In this document: piece by piece, positions 47,586 to 59,990 of the stretch
How positions within the stretch are numbered: the stretch's first letter is position 1
Layout: every line of letters begins with the position of its first letter
Assembly: GCA_963978905.1 (NCBI GenBank)
Contig: OZ022259.1
Span: forward strand, 20,558,068 to 20,622,067
Source: Trichostrongylus colubriformis
Lineage: Eukaryota > Nematoda > Chromadorea > Rhabditida > Trichostrongylidae
Length of the DNA: 64,000 nt
Reading direction: 5' to 3'
Program-made: the position numbers and the translations under genes
Notes under the pieces: model-generated
Databases searched by the model: none
The model's input: the letters and a program-made list of their open reading frames with translations, nothing else
Told to the model about the DNA's origin: nothing

Positions 47586-50500
47586 TTCTTCTTCTTCTTC
47601 TTCTTCTTCTTCTTCAGCGACGATCCCGCTCTGTTGCAGGGTCCGCATATCTGGACTTCCGTCTCCATTCCTCTCGATTTGTTGCGTCACCTGGATGAAG
47701 GCCGCGTTTCTTCATGTCTTGATGAAGGGTATCGGCCCATCGCTGTCTCGGTCTTCCTCTCGGCCTCTTGCCTATCACCTCCGTTTCGTATCCAATACGG
47801 GCGACGCTCTCAACATTAGCTCTAAGTACGTGGCCGAACCATCGAAATCTTCTCTCCCGCATCTTCTCGTCGATGGGAGCGATGCCATATCGCCTTCGGA
47901 TGTCCACGTTGGTCACTTTGTCAAGTCTCGTGAGACCGGAGATCCAGCGCAGCATTTTCGTTTCCATAGTTCCGAGCTTTCGCTCCGTCTCTTTCGTTGC
48001 CGGCCAGGTTTCCGAGGCGTAGAGGGCGACAGGTCTTACGATTGTGCGATACACTTTTGACTTAAGCCTGTCGCCGATCTTACGGTCGCATAGGACTCCC
48101 GTTGTCGTTTTCCACTTTTTCCAAGGGGCGCTGATGCATGAAGTGGCCTCGTGCCGAAGGTTTCCGTCTTCGCTCACTGTTGAGCCCAGGTATTTGAAGT
48201 GGCTGGCGCGAGGCATCATCTCGTCACTGATTTGGATGGAGCCAGCTTCTGCAATATCCGTCGTCAGGTACTCCGTCTTCTTGATGTTAAGTCGGAGACC
48301 GTATCGTGCCAAGCGGTCTTTCCATCTCTGAACTTGCCGCTGCAGCTCCATCTTCGTCTCTGCTGCCAACACCACATCGTCTGCGTAAAGCAGCGTCCAC
48401 GGGATGGGTTGCTGCAGGTCACGGGTGATCGCGTCCATCACGATTATGAAGAGAAGAGGGGACAGGGCGGAGCCTTGGTGAACACCAACGCTGATGCAGA
48501 AATCTTTCGATGTCCCGGCAGCTGTACGAACTCTACTTTTCGTGTTGACGTAGAGGAGCTGAACCCATCGGACGATGTGCTCTGGAACTCCATGTATTCT
48601 CAGTGAAAACCAGATGAGTTCGTGGGGGACTCGATCGAACGCTTTCTCGATATCGAGGAAAGCCAAGTGAAGAGGTTTCCCTTTCTCACGATGCTTTTCC
48701 ATGAGGAGCCGCACTGCATGGATGGCATCAACTGTGCCGCAGTTCTTGACGAAACCGCACTGGTTGATGCTGATGTTGATTATACCTCGAATCCGTGCGT
48801 CTACAATTCGCTCGAAAATTTTCATCGTGTGGGCGAGTAGTCGGATTGGGCGGTAGTTACTGCAGTCGGCCGGACTTCCTTTCTTCTTCCATATCGGTAT
48901 CGTGACGCTGTTGCTCCACTCGGCCGGCGCACGGTTCTGCTCCACGATTTTGTTAAAGAAGTCCGCGAGCCATGGAGCAGGGTTCCAGCTGCTCTCCTTC
49001 CACACCTCCGCGGCAATGTCGTCGGGGCCGCTCGCCTTCCCAGCTTTCATAGCCTTCAGTGCTGTCGCCACCTCTGATGATGTGATCCTCTGCACGGGCC
49101 CGTGGGTAGGTTCAGTGGTTGGTAGCGGTGGATGCGGGAACTCTTGCGTTGAGATGCCCTCGAAATATGCTCGCCATCTCTCAAGGACACTTCTTTTGTC
49201 CGTAAGCAGAGTGCCGTTCGTGTCATTGATACCGAAAAACTTTTCAATGTCTTCCGTTTTCTGGTGTCTTGCGCGGATGAGACGGTAGACGTCTCTTTCG
49301 CCCTGCCATGTGTTCAATTTGTCGTAAAGCTCTTTCTCCTTGTCGGCCTTCGCTGCTGCCACTGTTTTCTTCGCGACTCTCCTTGCCTCGTGGTACTTTG
49401 CGAGATCAGCCGGATTTCGTGTGACAAGGTAAGCATGGTACAGTCTCTTCTTCTCTCGTACCGCCTTCTTTACGTCGTCGGTCCATATCCACGTTTTCTT
49501 GTCTATGAAGCGTCTACCCGGCTTTGTTGTCCCAAGTTCACCACATATAACGTTGCTGATTGCCGCGGTGGCCAGCTTCCACGTCTCGTCGATATCGTTT
49601 GTGACTGGTGGGAGGTGGATAAGAGGGATGACAGAATCCTTCTTCTCTGTCCACTTCCACCACTTCACTCTTGCAGCTCCTGTCCTCTCCACGCGTCCTG
49701 CCCTTGGAGGGGCAACGGCCATGTCGACGACGAGTGGTCTATGCTGAGTCGCAACAGTTTCATGGGGTAGGACCTTCGCGTCGTGGACCAAACGAGCGTG
49801 TCGGCGACGGATAAGGACGAAATCGATCTGCGTCGAACAGCCTCCACTATAGTACGTTGCGAGGTGGGTTGACCGTTTCATGAAAAACGTGTTGACGATG
49901 ATGAGTTCGTTTGCTTCCGCGTATTCAAGAATGCGGTCGCCATCCTCGTTTCGTATTCCGTATCCGTATCCTCCGTGTGCTCGATTGCCATCACTGGTAG
50001 AACCGACGTGTCCATTCAGGTCCCCCAACACAATGAGCGTCTCCTCCTCCGGAACGTCGTTCGTCTTCGCATCGAGCAGCTCCCAGAAGGCGTCTTTAAT
50101 GACGTCGCTACACCCAGACTGTGCGGCATAGGCAGAGAAGATGTGCAGACGAGTGTTATTGACGATAACAATGATCTTCATAAGGCGGTCATCGAATCGG
50201 CAGACTTCAGCGACGGCATCTCGGTACCTCTCGGAGACGATAACACCAACGCCATTGCGCGTGCGTGTGCTTCCGAAGTAGATGATCTTGAAGCCTTCGC
50301 CGATGTCACGCGACTTGCATCAGCTCCATCTTGTCTCCTGCACTGCACACACATCAATTCTTCGCCGCTTGAGAGCATCCGCAACCTCAGCGCCTCTTCC
50401 CGTCATGCTGCCGATGTTGAGCGTCGCGAAGCGGGTGTGGTGAGCTTGCTTGTTTAATCGACGCCGCCCTTGCGTCGACACCCCTAACTGATTTGACACG

Positions 50501-50720
50501 ACAGCCGGGTCCCGCTGTCGAGCGTCGCTTCCCGGGAACGCCGTAGCTCTTCTCGAAACTCTTGGAGACATCGTCCATGTTGATGCAACATTTTGTCCAT
50601 CAGCCGGCCTGTCGCCTGAGCCTGTCGCCGGAAATCGTGTGTTGTCCGTGTTCAGCTCGGCTCTTCCGGTGGGAAGAGCAGTTTCCAGTGGCACCACGGG
50701 GAGGAACGGACATCGCCACC
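47586..50720 (-). mobile_element. Full-length RTE-type non-LTR retrotransposon (3.1 kb)
   Basis: The element is bounded by a 15-bp target duplication. On the minus strand it ends in a (GAA)n tail (plus-strand TTC run at about 47586-47615) directly after the ORF stop, a tail type seen in RTE elements. It encodes one polyprotein with an AP-like endonuclease and RT. Both ends look complete. Confidence 0.93.
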
Positions 50721-50730
50721 CCTTGAACAA
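47614..50730 (-). pseudogene. RTE ORF: AP endonuclease plus reverse transcriptase (one in-frame stop)
   Basis: The endonuclease N-terminus reads FATLNIGSMTGRG and RRRIDVCAVQETRWS, then an in-frame TGA at 50320-50322, after which the same frame stays open for more than 2.6 kb. Later endonuclease motifs include VLGDLNGHVG and a QHRPLVVDM box. RT shows FLDIEKAFDRVPHE, GVHQGSALSPLLF and the catalytic TLLYADDVVLAAE. The C-terminal RTE domain follows (YASETWP, RWFGHVLR, GRPRQRWAD), stopping at 47614-47616. Apart from the TGA it appears intact. The open frame at the N-terminus extends slightly into the target duplication, so the real start is internal and not resolved. Confidence 0.93.
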
Positions 50731-50735
50731 CTATC
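50721..50735. repeat. RTE target-site duplication, right
   Basis: Exact copy of 47571-47585. Confidence 0.93.
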
Positions 50736-51059
50736 TAGGCCGCACATTTTTCGCGCCGCCCCCGTGCGCTATTGAAGCGCTTTACGTGCTCAAATTCACT
50801 CCGACGCCACCCATCTAACCTCCCTCACTGCGCAACTGAGCAAAATGGTTGGCGTGGGAGTGGATTCGAGTAGGTATAGCGCCGTGATAGCGCACCGGGG
50901 CGGTGCTTGAATAGTGATTCCTCAAAAAGATTCGGTGACATTGGGAAATGCCTAGAAATCATATCCTGCGACTGTCTCCTCATGTGGGATATCATTCTGT
51001 TCCATTTCATCGCTACGTAATGATAGTCTCTAAAAAAGGATTAGGCATTTTAACGTCGC

Positions 51060-51175
51060 AGTCTAAAAGTGGATACGGTAGCCGCCCTTCTTACGCAATT
51101 ACACGCGATTCTCACCGAGGGCAGTCAACCCGCGCGCAGATGTGCCGCGCGAAATCCTGACATAAGGGTTCACAC
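51060..51175. repeat. Dispersed repeat, copy 1
   Basis: Shares TCTTACGCAATTACACGCGA, the CACCGA...CAACCCGCGCGCA block and TGACATAAGGGT with the reverse complement of 56608-56735. Probably the terminus of a DNA transposon family. Confidence 0.6.
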
Positions 51176-51504
51176 CTCTTGGCCCTTGGTGTGAGCACGG
51201 CCTCATTGTAAGGGTACACCCCCGTGCGTTGTTACGCACCTTTTCATTGAATGGGGTAATCTAAGCAAAAACGCAGGTTTCGGCTGCATGTGACAAAGCA
51301 TGGCAACAAGATAATTTCCTCTTTCGTTCGACAACTGCCCACGCCTTGATGAGAAATGAATTCGATTTAATGTAGGTTGACATAGCCTCATCATCAGAAG
51401 TTCAATGAAAACAAAGAATACAGATCAGATACTTGACAGAAGGAAGTGAGTGAACATCAGAACGCACGAGCACTGAGAATCCTGTGATGTTCTGGAACTA
51501 TCAG

Positions 51505-52669
51505 TCCTCCCTCATCAACAACCAACCGCCTTCTCAATGATCCAAAAGTTCATGTCAATGGAAAATATGAAAAGTTAGCACCAGCTGAGCAATCACCATA
51601 TCTTGTGGAATTTGACGAAATCAAATGCTCAACTCGTACACGGTTCTCTTTCTTGAATCTTCGCGTAAGATTTTATATTTATCATACTAAACTCAGTTCT
51701 GCACTAAAATCCACGATGCTATAAAAGTGAAAGAACAAGGTCACATAAACGAAGCAGTGATGAGAATGGGGTTCCACTGGTATGGTAAGTTTGAAAAATC
51801 GTTCAGAGACATTTCCTTTCCTTACTCCTTGAAAAGACGAGCGCTGTGTATCGGAACCAGCTGAGTCGGAATTGCTATGGGATCTCCTAAGCCCGTGCCT
51901 TCTTCCGAAAGCAAGTTATGCGTGGAACGAAGTGGAATGTGAAGTTTGCAAAAGCGAATTCAATCTTGAGGAAAATCGAGGTAATTTAAGATGGTCGAAC
52001 CCTGCTGGATACATCACGCATGAAACATCCTTACTTTTTATAGGTGGTGTACTGGAGTTACGGACGGAGTTAACGCGATGTCGACATGGACGCTACGAGC
52101 GTCTATTTTTCTGTTCCAGTTTTGTGACCCTCCATCAGAACTCTCCCGTGGCTCGAGCTCAGCCCAGGCCAGCCGTTGCGCTTAACCGTCTGCGCCCGCG
52201 CGGACCGGATGGGGAGCTGACTAGGGGAGTCAAGTTATCCCGTGAGCGCTGAGGTGTGGGTTTGACTTCACAATGATGGAGGGCTGTGCACAACGTTAGT
52301 ATAGTGGTTCACAACATGTTACTTTTCTACTCAAGTCTTGTCGAGCAGGCTTCATTGCCGGAGAAAGGCGAGATCCCGCCAATCCAGCAGGCCGGATGAT
52401 GTCTTCGGAGCCATCGAGCCAGGTCTGACACAGAAGAGCCAGTTTGTGGGAGAGTATCCATCAATAGGGTTAGGAAGCTCATGAGAAGGATGAATTCTGT
52501 AGTTCCGTCAATAGCATTCTGTACCGTAACTTGCGAATATTTGGCAGACCATACGAGGGAGCCTTTTCATCGTACAGCCAAACTTTCCAGGCTGTTGTAC
52601 TTCAACAGGGTCAAGTGTGAACTGAGGCAGACAAAAATGACCGTATATTTTATGCGACAATCGTATTGA
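51505..52669 (+). CDS. Unrecognised six-exon gene (5' incomplete)
   Basis: Exons 51505-51664, 51697-51784, 51837-51980, 52044-52123, 52336-52422 and 52478-52669 each have GT/AG borders and join in exact phase, giving 250 residues to TGA 52667-52669. Introns are 32-212 bp. The product contains VNGKYEKLAPAEQSPYLVEF, INEAVMRMGFHWYDERC, ELLWDLLSPCLLPKASYAW and a CEVCKSEFN cysteine pair, with more cysteines toward the C-terminus. I know no family for it. The 5' end is missing: the first exon enters in phase 2 and no start was found. The longest intron holds a tRNA-like fold-back. Confidence 0.55.
52124..52285 (-). repeat. tRNA-like short element in an intron
   Basis: GTGACCCTCCATCA at the left and TGATGGAGGG at the right are inverted. 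On the minus strand GGCGCAGACGGTTAAGCGC resembles a tRNA D-arm/A box, followed about 37 nt later by GAGCTCGAGCC, a B-box-like block. It may be a tRNA-derived SINE or a decayed tRNA. Confidence 0.4.
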
Positions 52670-53066
52670 GTTCATGCATGCCCCTGAAGTATTTAAAAAT
52701 CTGCGTCATCTTCTAAAAAATAGTAGCAAATAATGAGAAAAATAAAGGTTTCACTCATCTGCTTCTAGGCTCCTATAAGCAATACAACCAATAACCTATT
52801 CGCGTCTTACGAAGGTTTCAACTCTAGGGTCTCAAAGCGTTGTGAGCAAGACAAAGGATCCGTGAAAGAATCTACTTTAAAGTAACCTTTTTTTGTTAGG
52901 TCAATCCTTATTACTGTTTTCGGCAAGATGAAGTTCTACGAGTAGTTTCCCGGGCTTTCTCGTGGGGCTGGATAAACAGGGAGTGCCAAAAAAAGTGATT
53001 TTGCTCACGTCTAACATTCGCCAAGTATGCATAGGGAAATGAAAGATTAGGGTAAAAAATATTATT

Positions 53067-53137
53067 GCTTGCTCCTGTTTCTAAAGGAACACTTCGGGAA
53101 ATATTCCCGAAGTGTTCCTTTAGAAACAGGAGCAAGC
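53067..53137. repeat. Perfect 34-bp-arm hairpin
   Basis: GCTTGCTCCTGTTTCTAAAG begins a 34-base arm ending CGGGAA; after a 3-base loop (ATA) the exact reverse complement follows. No mismatch was seen in the arms. Confidence 0.92.
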
Positions 53138-56100
53138 TAAGACTCACAACCCTCACCTTCATCTGAATACGGAGCCTTCAGTCGGCGCAGCTAGGCTTCA
53201 GAGCACCTACGGTATCAAGCTCCGCTTAAAAAGTGCAGCCAGGTTCCGTAGGTGGTAGGCCTTTGTGGGAAGCTTCCTATGGATAGTCCTTTCGGTTCAT
53301 GGAAGTCACAGAGTCTTTTCTGCTCGGATAACGCTGCTATGATCCGAAGTATCATTTTTCATGACTCAAACCTGCCTCCGGAGGGGTTCCAGTGGTAATG
53401 GCACGTTCTGGTTCTTGAAAACGAAGGGAAAAAACCTTTCTGGAAAAAACACGTTCAAGAACACCACACAATACGAATCCCTTTGAGTTCCCAGAGTGAA
53501 CGGACCTTAGCATTGTGAACGAGGGCGACGAAATTTTGGATTTTGCCCAGTTGAGGTGACACATCTTGTTCGCTCGGAAAAACTCCCGTTCCTGCTCGTA
53601 CAGAAGACTGTTACGGAGTATAGTGATAGAGTGAGGTCTGCTCTTTACCCCGAGGGATGGAAATACTTCGTCGGAATTTGCCAAAGCTCAACTAAAGTAG
53701 AGTTGGAAGTGTAAGAGAAAAAATCACCTTTTTCGGCATCCCCTGTACTCCGGGAAGTCAGCCAGGTTATCCCGATGTAGACTCAATCGGAGGCGACCTC
53801 AGACCGCCTCGTATGTACTTTGCAGTCGTTAGAAAGCGAGCTTTTGGCTGGACCGAATGCAGGATACCAACTGCACTATACAGAACGCTCCCACACTTGT
53901 GCAAGGAATGGCTGCATGGATACAGAGGATATGAATCAGTCAGGTACAGCAGAAACAAGGAGTCCATCTCCTGAAACCCTTTGCGTCCATCTCCTGCGTC
54001 TCAGGGCAAGTACATGGTGGCTTTTAGTCCGCGATTAGCCCCATATCTGCCACCTGGGGTCGCGCCACGTAACCTTGCCACCTGACGGCTCGAGATCTTC
54101 CAGCGAGAAAGGCCCTCGGTGAAGGAGATCTATGGTCATTGTCAGTATTGCTCTTCAAAGTGCTTCAAATATCACTCAATTTAGCCACTCAAAACTATTA
54201 CAACAATGAAAGTGCTACACATCCTAAAAATCCTTGGAAGGTATGAGAGATACATAAAGGCTCCTGCATGAAAGAGACTGACCTCAACTTCATTGCTCTC
54301 ATTCACCTCAAACACTTGAAAGAGAAATAGAATAGGGCGAAGACATCCATGAACTATACGAAAAGATAAGCCCATCAGCAGAGTGCTCATACATTTACGG
54401 TGAGCTTGTAAGTCAAGAAAAAATAGGCAAAATATCAAAAGACTGCTGTACGCCCTTGTTGGATGATCACCGTTTGATGAGAACCTCGGAATTGCTTCTA
54501 GATACTCCCATCGTTAGTCTCCTCTTTGCACATACGTTCTTAGCCATAGAGGACTTCAGAAACTGGCTAGCATGCCCCATTATCATATTTCTTTTGAAAG
54601 GCTGAATTAATAATGCAGGAGAGACGACATAGCAATAATGGACCTTAGTGTGGTAATAGAAACATGGAGCAAAGCACTTTAAAATCCTATTTGCACGTCA
54701 TTCTCAACATAAACCGCATGCATAAATAACTATCGCTTTTTATCATCCTAACCATTTAGAGTAGCAAATTATGACAAGAAGCCGATAAAAGCATATTGAA
54801 ATACGGCGGGTGATAATCGAAAGACTTCAGAGCGCAATCCTGACAATGATGCAATCATATAAAAGTCGCCATGAACACAATGTCTAGTCTGCCTCCTCAT
54901 CGCATCGTTCGGAAGTCTGAAGCTCACCTTTTCAGAAATACAATGAGAGCTCTATCCACAATGAGATCTCTATCCGCCTGGTGTGTTGTGCTTGTGGTAT
55001 GTCGTTTCTCGTTCTATTTGAATAATACCGTTGTGGCCAACACACAGCTAAGCTTTTCTCGCCGAATATAGCAGTTTACTGACCCCCAGACGTAAGACAA
55101 GGATCATACGCAGGAAGAACGTTGGTCAATGACGATCATACTGAGTTTTCTTGAAATCTAGCTTGACTTACTGTACACCACTTGCAAGTCCGCTTGCAAA
55201 ACAGCCTTTTCGACCTGTATTGTGTGACACTACTACAGTTTGAAAGCGTGATGGCACCTGGTTGCTTGGAGCCGATAGTGCTACTACTCAGATTCAGAGA
55301 TTCAGTGCAGTTGCAACTTGCAGCCAAGGAGCTCATGCCTGCGTGATGCGCCAATATGAAACGGGCAATAGCCCAACGAGTGAGCCCCACCATCTCCCAT
55401 GTTCTGTAACCTTATGGCGCCGGATCTGAGTAATTGAAGATTTTGTGGCGGATTTTCTGACGGCAGTTATGAGCCATGACCGACATTGTTACCACTGTGT
55501 GATTTTTTCGCTAATTTCAGATTTGCTATTTCTGTTGGCCTTTTTGTTGGCACAAAAAAGGCCCCGGTGGTTAAATCTCAGACGACTCTCGTGGAGAAGC
55601 AGCAATCAAATACTCTCCAGAAAATCTTCATTGTTGTCAATGGTTCGGACAAATGAACCATTAACTTACACAGAAGTTTCTGTTTCCCAAACAGCAAAAT
55701 CATCCTGCAATGCAATAAAAAGCATCACGTGCAGCTAGCATAACTGTATTGGTGCAATCGAAAGCAGTGAAGTTCTAGACGTAGGATTGGCTACGCTCTC
55801 CGAATCGACGTTCAAGACGACTGGTTTGGACATTCCATAGAGAACCTTGACTAAGAGGACAAAAGACGATTATGTCAACCAAAAACTGAAGATTAAGATT
55901 CGAGGGTGGCATGAGGAAAGCGATGTGATTCATGGAAATTTGAAAAGTCTTTCAAATATAAGAAAATAGCGAATTGAGGGAATTTTCAGAAAAGCTAAGT
56001 TCGTACATTGGGAAATTGGCTATCAACGTGATATATCCACAAGTAATCGGCAATAGCAATCCAGTATTAGTATGATGTGAATTTTTCTATTAATGAGCTC

Positions 56101-56600
56101 CCTTATAATGGAAGTTACCGATGCAGCTGCATGATTGTATGTATTTATCAAATAAAATAATTCTATCAAATGACGGCTCATAAACAATACTATTGGCATC
56201 GTTTTATTCTTATTTCTTTCATCCACTCAAATTAATTTCGTCATCTGTTTTATTTGTATGTTACTCATAATGCCAGCTAATTTGTCATTTTATTTTTTCT
56301 AAATATTCATCGGATATTTTCCTTGATCAGATATCTGTCATAACTGTATACAACCATAATTTCTCCTGCCATCGTTCACATTGATTTTTATGTACCACGC
56401 ATACCTATACATAGCGTCTTCTAACAATAGCTATTTGAAGGATGAAGGATAAAGTTCAAACCCTCCTTGGGACGCGCCGAGCATTCTAGTCCCATTCAGA
56501 ATCGTTGTGGCAGGTGAATGCGAATTGGTTTATATAATGACTTGCGGGGACCAGCAGATGTATAAGCCGGTGCTTTTATCCTCCCAGACGAGTATGGTAC
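53138..56600. other. No confident gene
   Basis: Short frames on both strands lack motifs. Some could be exons, for example a basic, hydrophobic-ended frame at 54871-55071, but no phase-consistent chain was found. Confidence 0.4.
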
Positions 56601-56607
56601 CAAATCA

Positions 56608-56735
56608 CCGGGTGTGTACCCTTATGTCAAGATTTCGCTCTGCGACGTTCTCTGCGCGATATTTGCGCGCGAGTTGAGTGCTTTCGGTGGGAATCGCGTG
56701 TAATTGCGTGAGAAGTATGGCTATCGTATCTACGC
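56608..56735. repeat. Dispersed repeat, copy 2 (inverted)
   Basis: Reverse complement of the 51060-51175 family, including CGCGTGTAATTGCGTGAGAAG and ACCCTTATGTCAAGATTTCG. It lies immediately before the 281-bp array. Confidence 0.6.
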
Positions 56736-57640
56736 GTGGAGATGGGGTCAAGTGTGGTGTGGGTAGGGCATGGGACAGGAAGTAAAGACCACACACGGAC
56801 CAAGTTAAGCTCCGCCCACAACCACAGATGTCCATCCACTGTACTCGGGCCTCTTTCACGACTTTTACTAACTCATCCCTAACCTCAATCCATCTTTCCC
56901 CCGACGTTTGGGGCACATTCAAACCCATTTAACAATTTTCCGTCTGAAAACGAAACATTCTGGATCACGCCCCGCCCCCGTGGGCGGAGCTTAACTTGGT
57001 CCATGTGTGGTCTTTACTTCCTGTCCCATGCCCTACCCATACCACACTTGGCCTCATCTCCACAGGTCGTTTTTCATGTAACGTCCTAGCTCCGCCCACA
57101 ACCACAAATGCTCCACCCACTGTACTCGGGCCTCTTTCATGACTTTTACTAACTCATCCCTAACCTCAATCCATCTTTCCCCCGACGTTTGGGGCACATT
57201 CAAACCCATTTAACAATTTTCCGTCTGAAAACGAAACATTCTGGATCACGCCCCGCCCCCGTGGGCGGAGCTTAACTTGGTCCATGTGTGGTCTTTACTT
57301 CCTGTCCCATGCCCTACCCATACCACACTTGGCCTCATCTCCACAGGTCGTTTTTCATGTAACGTCCTAGCTCCGCCCACAACCACAAATGCTCCACCCA
57401 CTGTACTCGGGCCTCTTTCATGACTTTTACTAACTCATCCCTAACCTCAATCCATCTTTCCCCCGACGTTTGGGGCACATTCAAACCCATTTAACAATTT
57501 TCCGTCTGAAAACGAAACATTCTGGATCACGCCCCGCCACCGTGGGCGGAGCTTAACTTGGCTCATGTGTGGTCTTTACTTACTGTCCCATGCCCTACCC
57601 ATACCACACTTGTCCCCATCTCCATAGGTCGTTTTTCATA
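56736..57640. repeat. 281-bp tandem array (three units) with an inverted partial unit
   Basis: TCCGCCCACAACCACA recurs at 56811, 57091 and 57372 (spacings 280 and 281). Units are nearly identical except the first. Upstream, 56736-56813 is the reverse complement of a unit's last part (GGGCGGAGCTTAACTTGG mirrored), so the array begins with a head-to-head fold-back. Confidence 0.9.
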
Positions 57641-57668
57641 TAATACCTAATTTCGTGACAGACGTACA

Positions 57669-57747
57669 AAGGGACGGACAAAGGGATGGACAAAGGGACG
57701 GACAAAGGGACGGACAGACAGACGAAGCGTTTTATATATAGTAGGGA
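57669..57747 (-). mobile_element. 12-bp tandem repeat and Helitron-like 5' terminus
   Basis: GGGACGGACAAA is repeated about four times, then CAGACAGACGAAGCG and TTTATATATAGTAGGGA. Read on the minus strand this is TCCCTACTATATATAAAACG followed by CTGTCTGTC, preceded by A, as expected for an A/T Helitron insertion. The 281-bp array would be inside this element. Confidence 0.45.
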
Positions 57748-57759
57748 TATTTTATTGGC

Positions 57760-58870
57760 TACCGCATCGTGATATTTATAAACCGTCCTTATGGGTATGA
57801 AATCCTTCAGATTATCCCTATTGTTATCCAAAAGAATTTGTTTGACTTTAAATGAGTTGAATATATTGCTAAAAGGAATGTAATTGTATATTCTACTTTC
57901 ATATCTGATGACTATGCTATGGTATTTGTCTATTATCTTTTTCTGGGTGTTATCACCATGCTGTAAATGTGCTAGTATGCAAAAAACAAGATATCTCGTA
58001 TTATCTTTACTCTTGGTAGAAAGTCTGTGGTTATGGAAAGATTAATAATCTTACTGATCTCTTTTTTGTTAAGACTTTTTATTGCTCTATAATATTCAAT
58101 GGGTTTCAGCACTCCTTCTCCGGTGGTGATTTTTTCCAGAATACCTTCATAGCCTAGATTATTTTTACGTTTTTTATTTTTTATTTTTCCTATATTCTTT
58201 CTTTGTTTTGTAATTTTGAGATTGAAAAAAGGTGGGTTGTTATTGTACGTGATAGGATTATTTCTGAGAAATGTTACCATATCAAATGTTACCATAGTTA
58301 ATATCCGTGCAAGAGCATCATCACCTTGCCATGTGTGCATATTTCACTGAGCGCTTAACGGTCATGCTCACCGCTATCTACGCAACGACATCGATGCCGA
58401 CGAAAAAACAGTCTTTAGAGTCCGCAAAAGACGGAGGCTGGGAATGCGACTCTGATTCTTCCACCAAGCTTTTGAGCAAGAATCAGATCAGGCTTAGCTG
58501 TCCGCATTTGGAAAGAAAGTCTTCAAGCGTGATCTAATTCCTTAGTTATTCTATGATAGCGATCTTTATACCGTTGGTTAAGGTGAACTACTATTTCTTC
58601 GCGCAACGTCTTAACTTTAGAAAATGTCAACGGATGCTGTTTGAAACATGACATGTGCTACGCTGATCAATTGGGGCAGAAGTTGTGCGACGATACCTTT
58701 TGCAGTTGTCTTGATGTGAGTCCTGAAGTGGATGCACCAATCGCCACGCTTTCCGGACAACTGAGACGAAAATTGTCAGCGATACTACAGGGGTGAGAGC
58801 CCTTGAAGGAATATCGGAATTGGGGCGCATCGCGTCTATGGAGTGGAGTCACCTCGGTCTTGCACTGACC
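57760..58870. other. AT-rich, no confident gene
   Basis: The minus-strand frame 57972-58340 is Asn/Lys/Ile-rich, as expected from base composition, and has no motif I recognise. Confidence 0.4.
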
Positions 58871-58876
58871 GCGTTA

Positions 58877-59035
58877 GGCAGCGTTCACACTTTGCGGTAG
58901 GCGCAGCAGGGCGTGCCTCTGCGTCTTCGCCTGTGCCACCCTGTCTCATGCCCTGCGTCGCCTCTTCACCTGGCATTGTGCCTCGCTGCCTATGAACGCA
59001 ACCATGCCCCGTCGGCGCAAGGTATGAACGCGGCC
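58877..59035. mobile_element. Short GC-rich MITE, copy 2
   Basis: Same family as 15302-15470: GCGTTCACACTTTGC at the left and TATGAACGCGGCC at the right, around a GC-rich core. Confidence 0.6.
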
Positions 59036-59842
59036 TTAGTTCAGGATGCATCATCGCCAAGTTTGTGTCCGTGTGCGACATCTCTCGCCGGAAGTAGGTA
59101 AAGGACTAGGTAAAGGGTTCTGTTCACCATCCAAATTAGCTACGCACACTATGCTGTGAATTTGCATGAGTTATCGCTTGCAGGAATTGTGTTGCATACT
59201 GTGAAGTATACACCACGTCACAGGAGAGCGAGGCGTGGCCACATAACCGCGTCGCGCCTTGATGACGGCTCTGCGCGTGTGCTCGGTGCATTCTGCTTAT
59301 TTTGATATTTCAAGTGAGATGCGTAGAAAACATGCTATCAATCCAACTGTGGTCTATTCTAGAACGCCACTAAGGGTTCGGTAATATGCAATAAAGAGGA
59401 CAGTCCGATGTTGTGTGGTATGGTTCAAGAATTCGGTGGCGATGCATATGTTCTGGCAGGAAATAAGATCTCATCTCATGTTGCAGAAGCTAATAAACCA
59501 TTGGTAATTGCAACGTCGTGTTCGCGTTTAATTTTGTTTGGAATTAGGCCTTGTTTATTTCGACGCTTCTGCGACGCGCCTTCCCACGCAGATCCTTCCG
59601 AGCTGCGACTGCTCGCTTCTGCTGAAAAGCGTTGGACCTCAGAGGTTTGTTCATCTAAGTGTTAATTATTCAGGACTCCACAAAGATAATGCCCGGTAAC
59701 CTTTGTGAGGATTGCAATATGGTAACCTTTGTGAGGATTGCAATAGTAGTTAGCAATAAGGTGCAGTTCTGCAGCTAATATTTTCTCTTATTTGTGGAAA
59801 TCTCCATTGGGCAGTACTCAACTATTATAATAATATATATAA

Positions 59843-59868
59843 TCCTACTATATATAATCCGCTTAGTA

Positions 59869-59907
<39 letters not shown>

Positions 59908-59930
59908 GTCTGTCTGTCACGAAATTCATA
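59843..59930 (+). mobile_element. Helitron-like 5' terminus with (TG)n
   Basis: TCCTACTATATATAATCCGC is followed by a TG microsatellite (about 59872-59905) and CCGTCTGTCTGTCACGAAAT. It is the plus-strand counterpart of the terminus at 57747 and is followed by the 146-bp satellite. The 3' hairpin and CTRR end were not located. Confidence 0.45.
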
Positions 59931-59990
59931 TCTCGCGCCGCAGTAAAGCTGGGACCCTGAATTTTACAAGTGATATAGGGGGTGCCAAGG

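Noticed and set aside
47617..50457. Many plus-strand frames opposite the RTE ORF
   Set aside because: They are antisense shadows of a recognisable RT/endonuclease frame.
57595..57831. Minus-strand frame with repeated SVPLSVPLSIPL
   Set aside because: It is the translation of a 12-bp tandem repeat next to a Helitron-like terminus, not a protein gene.
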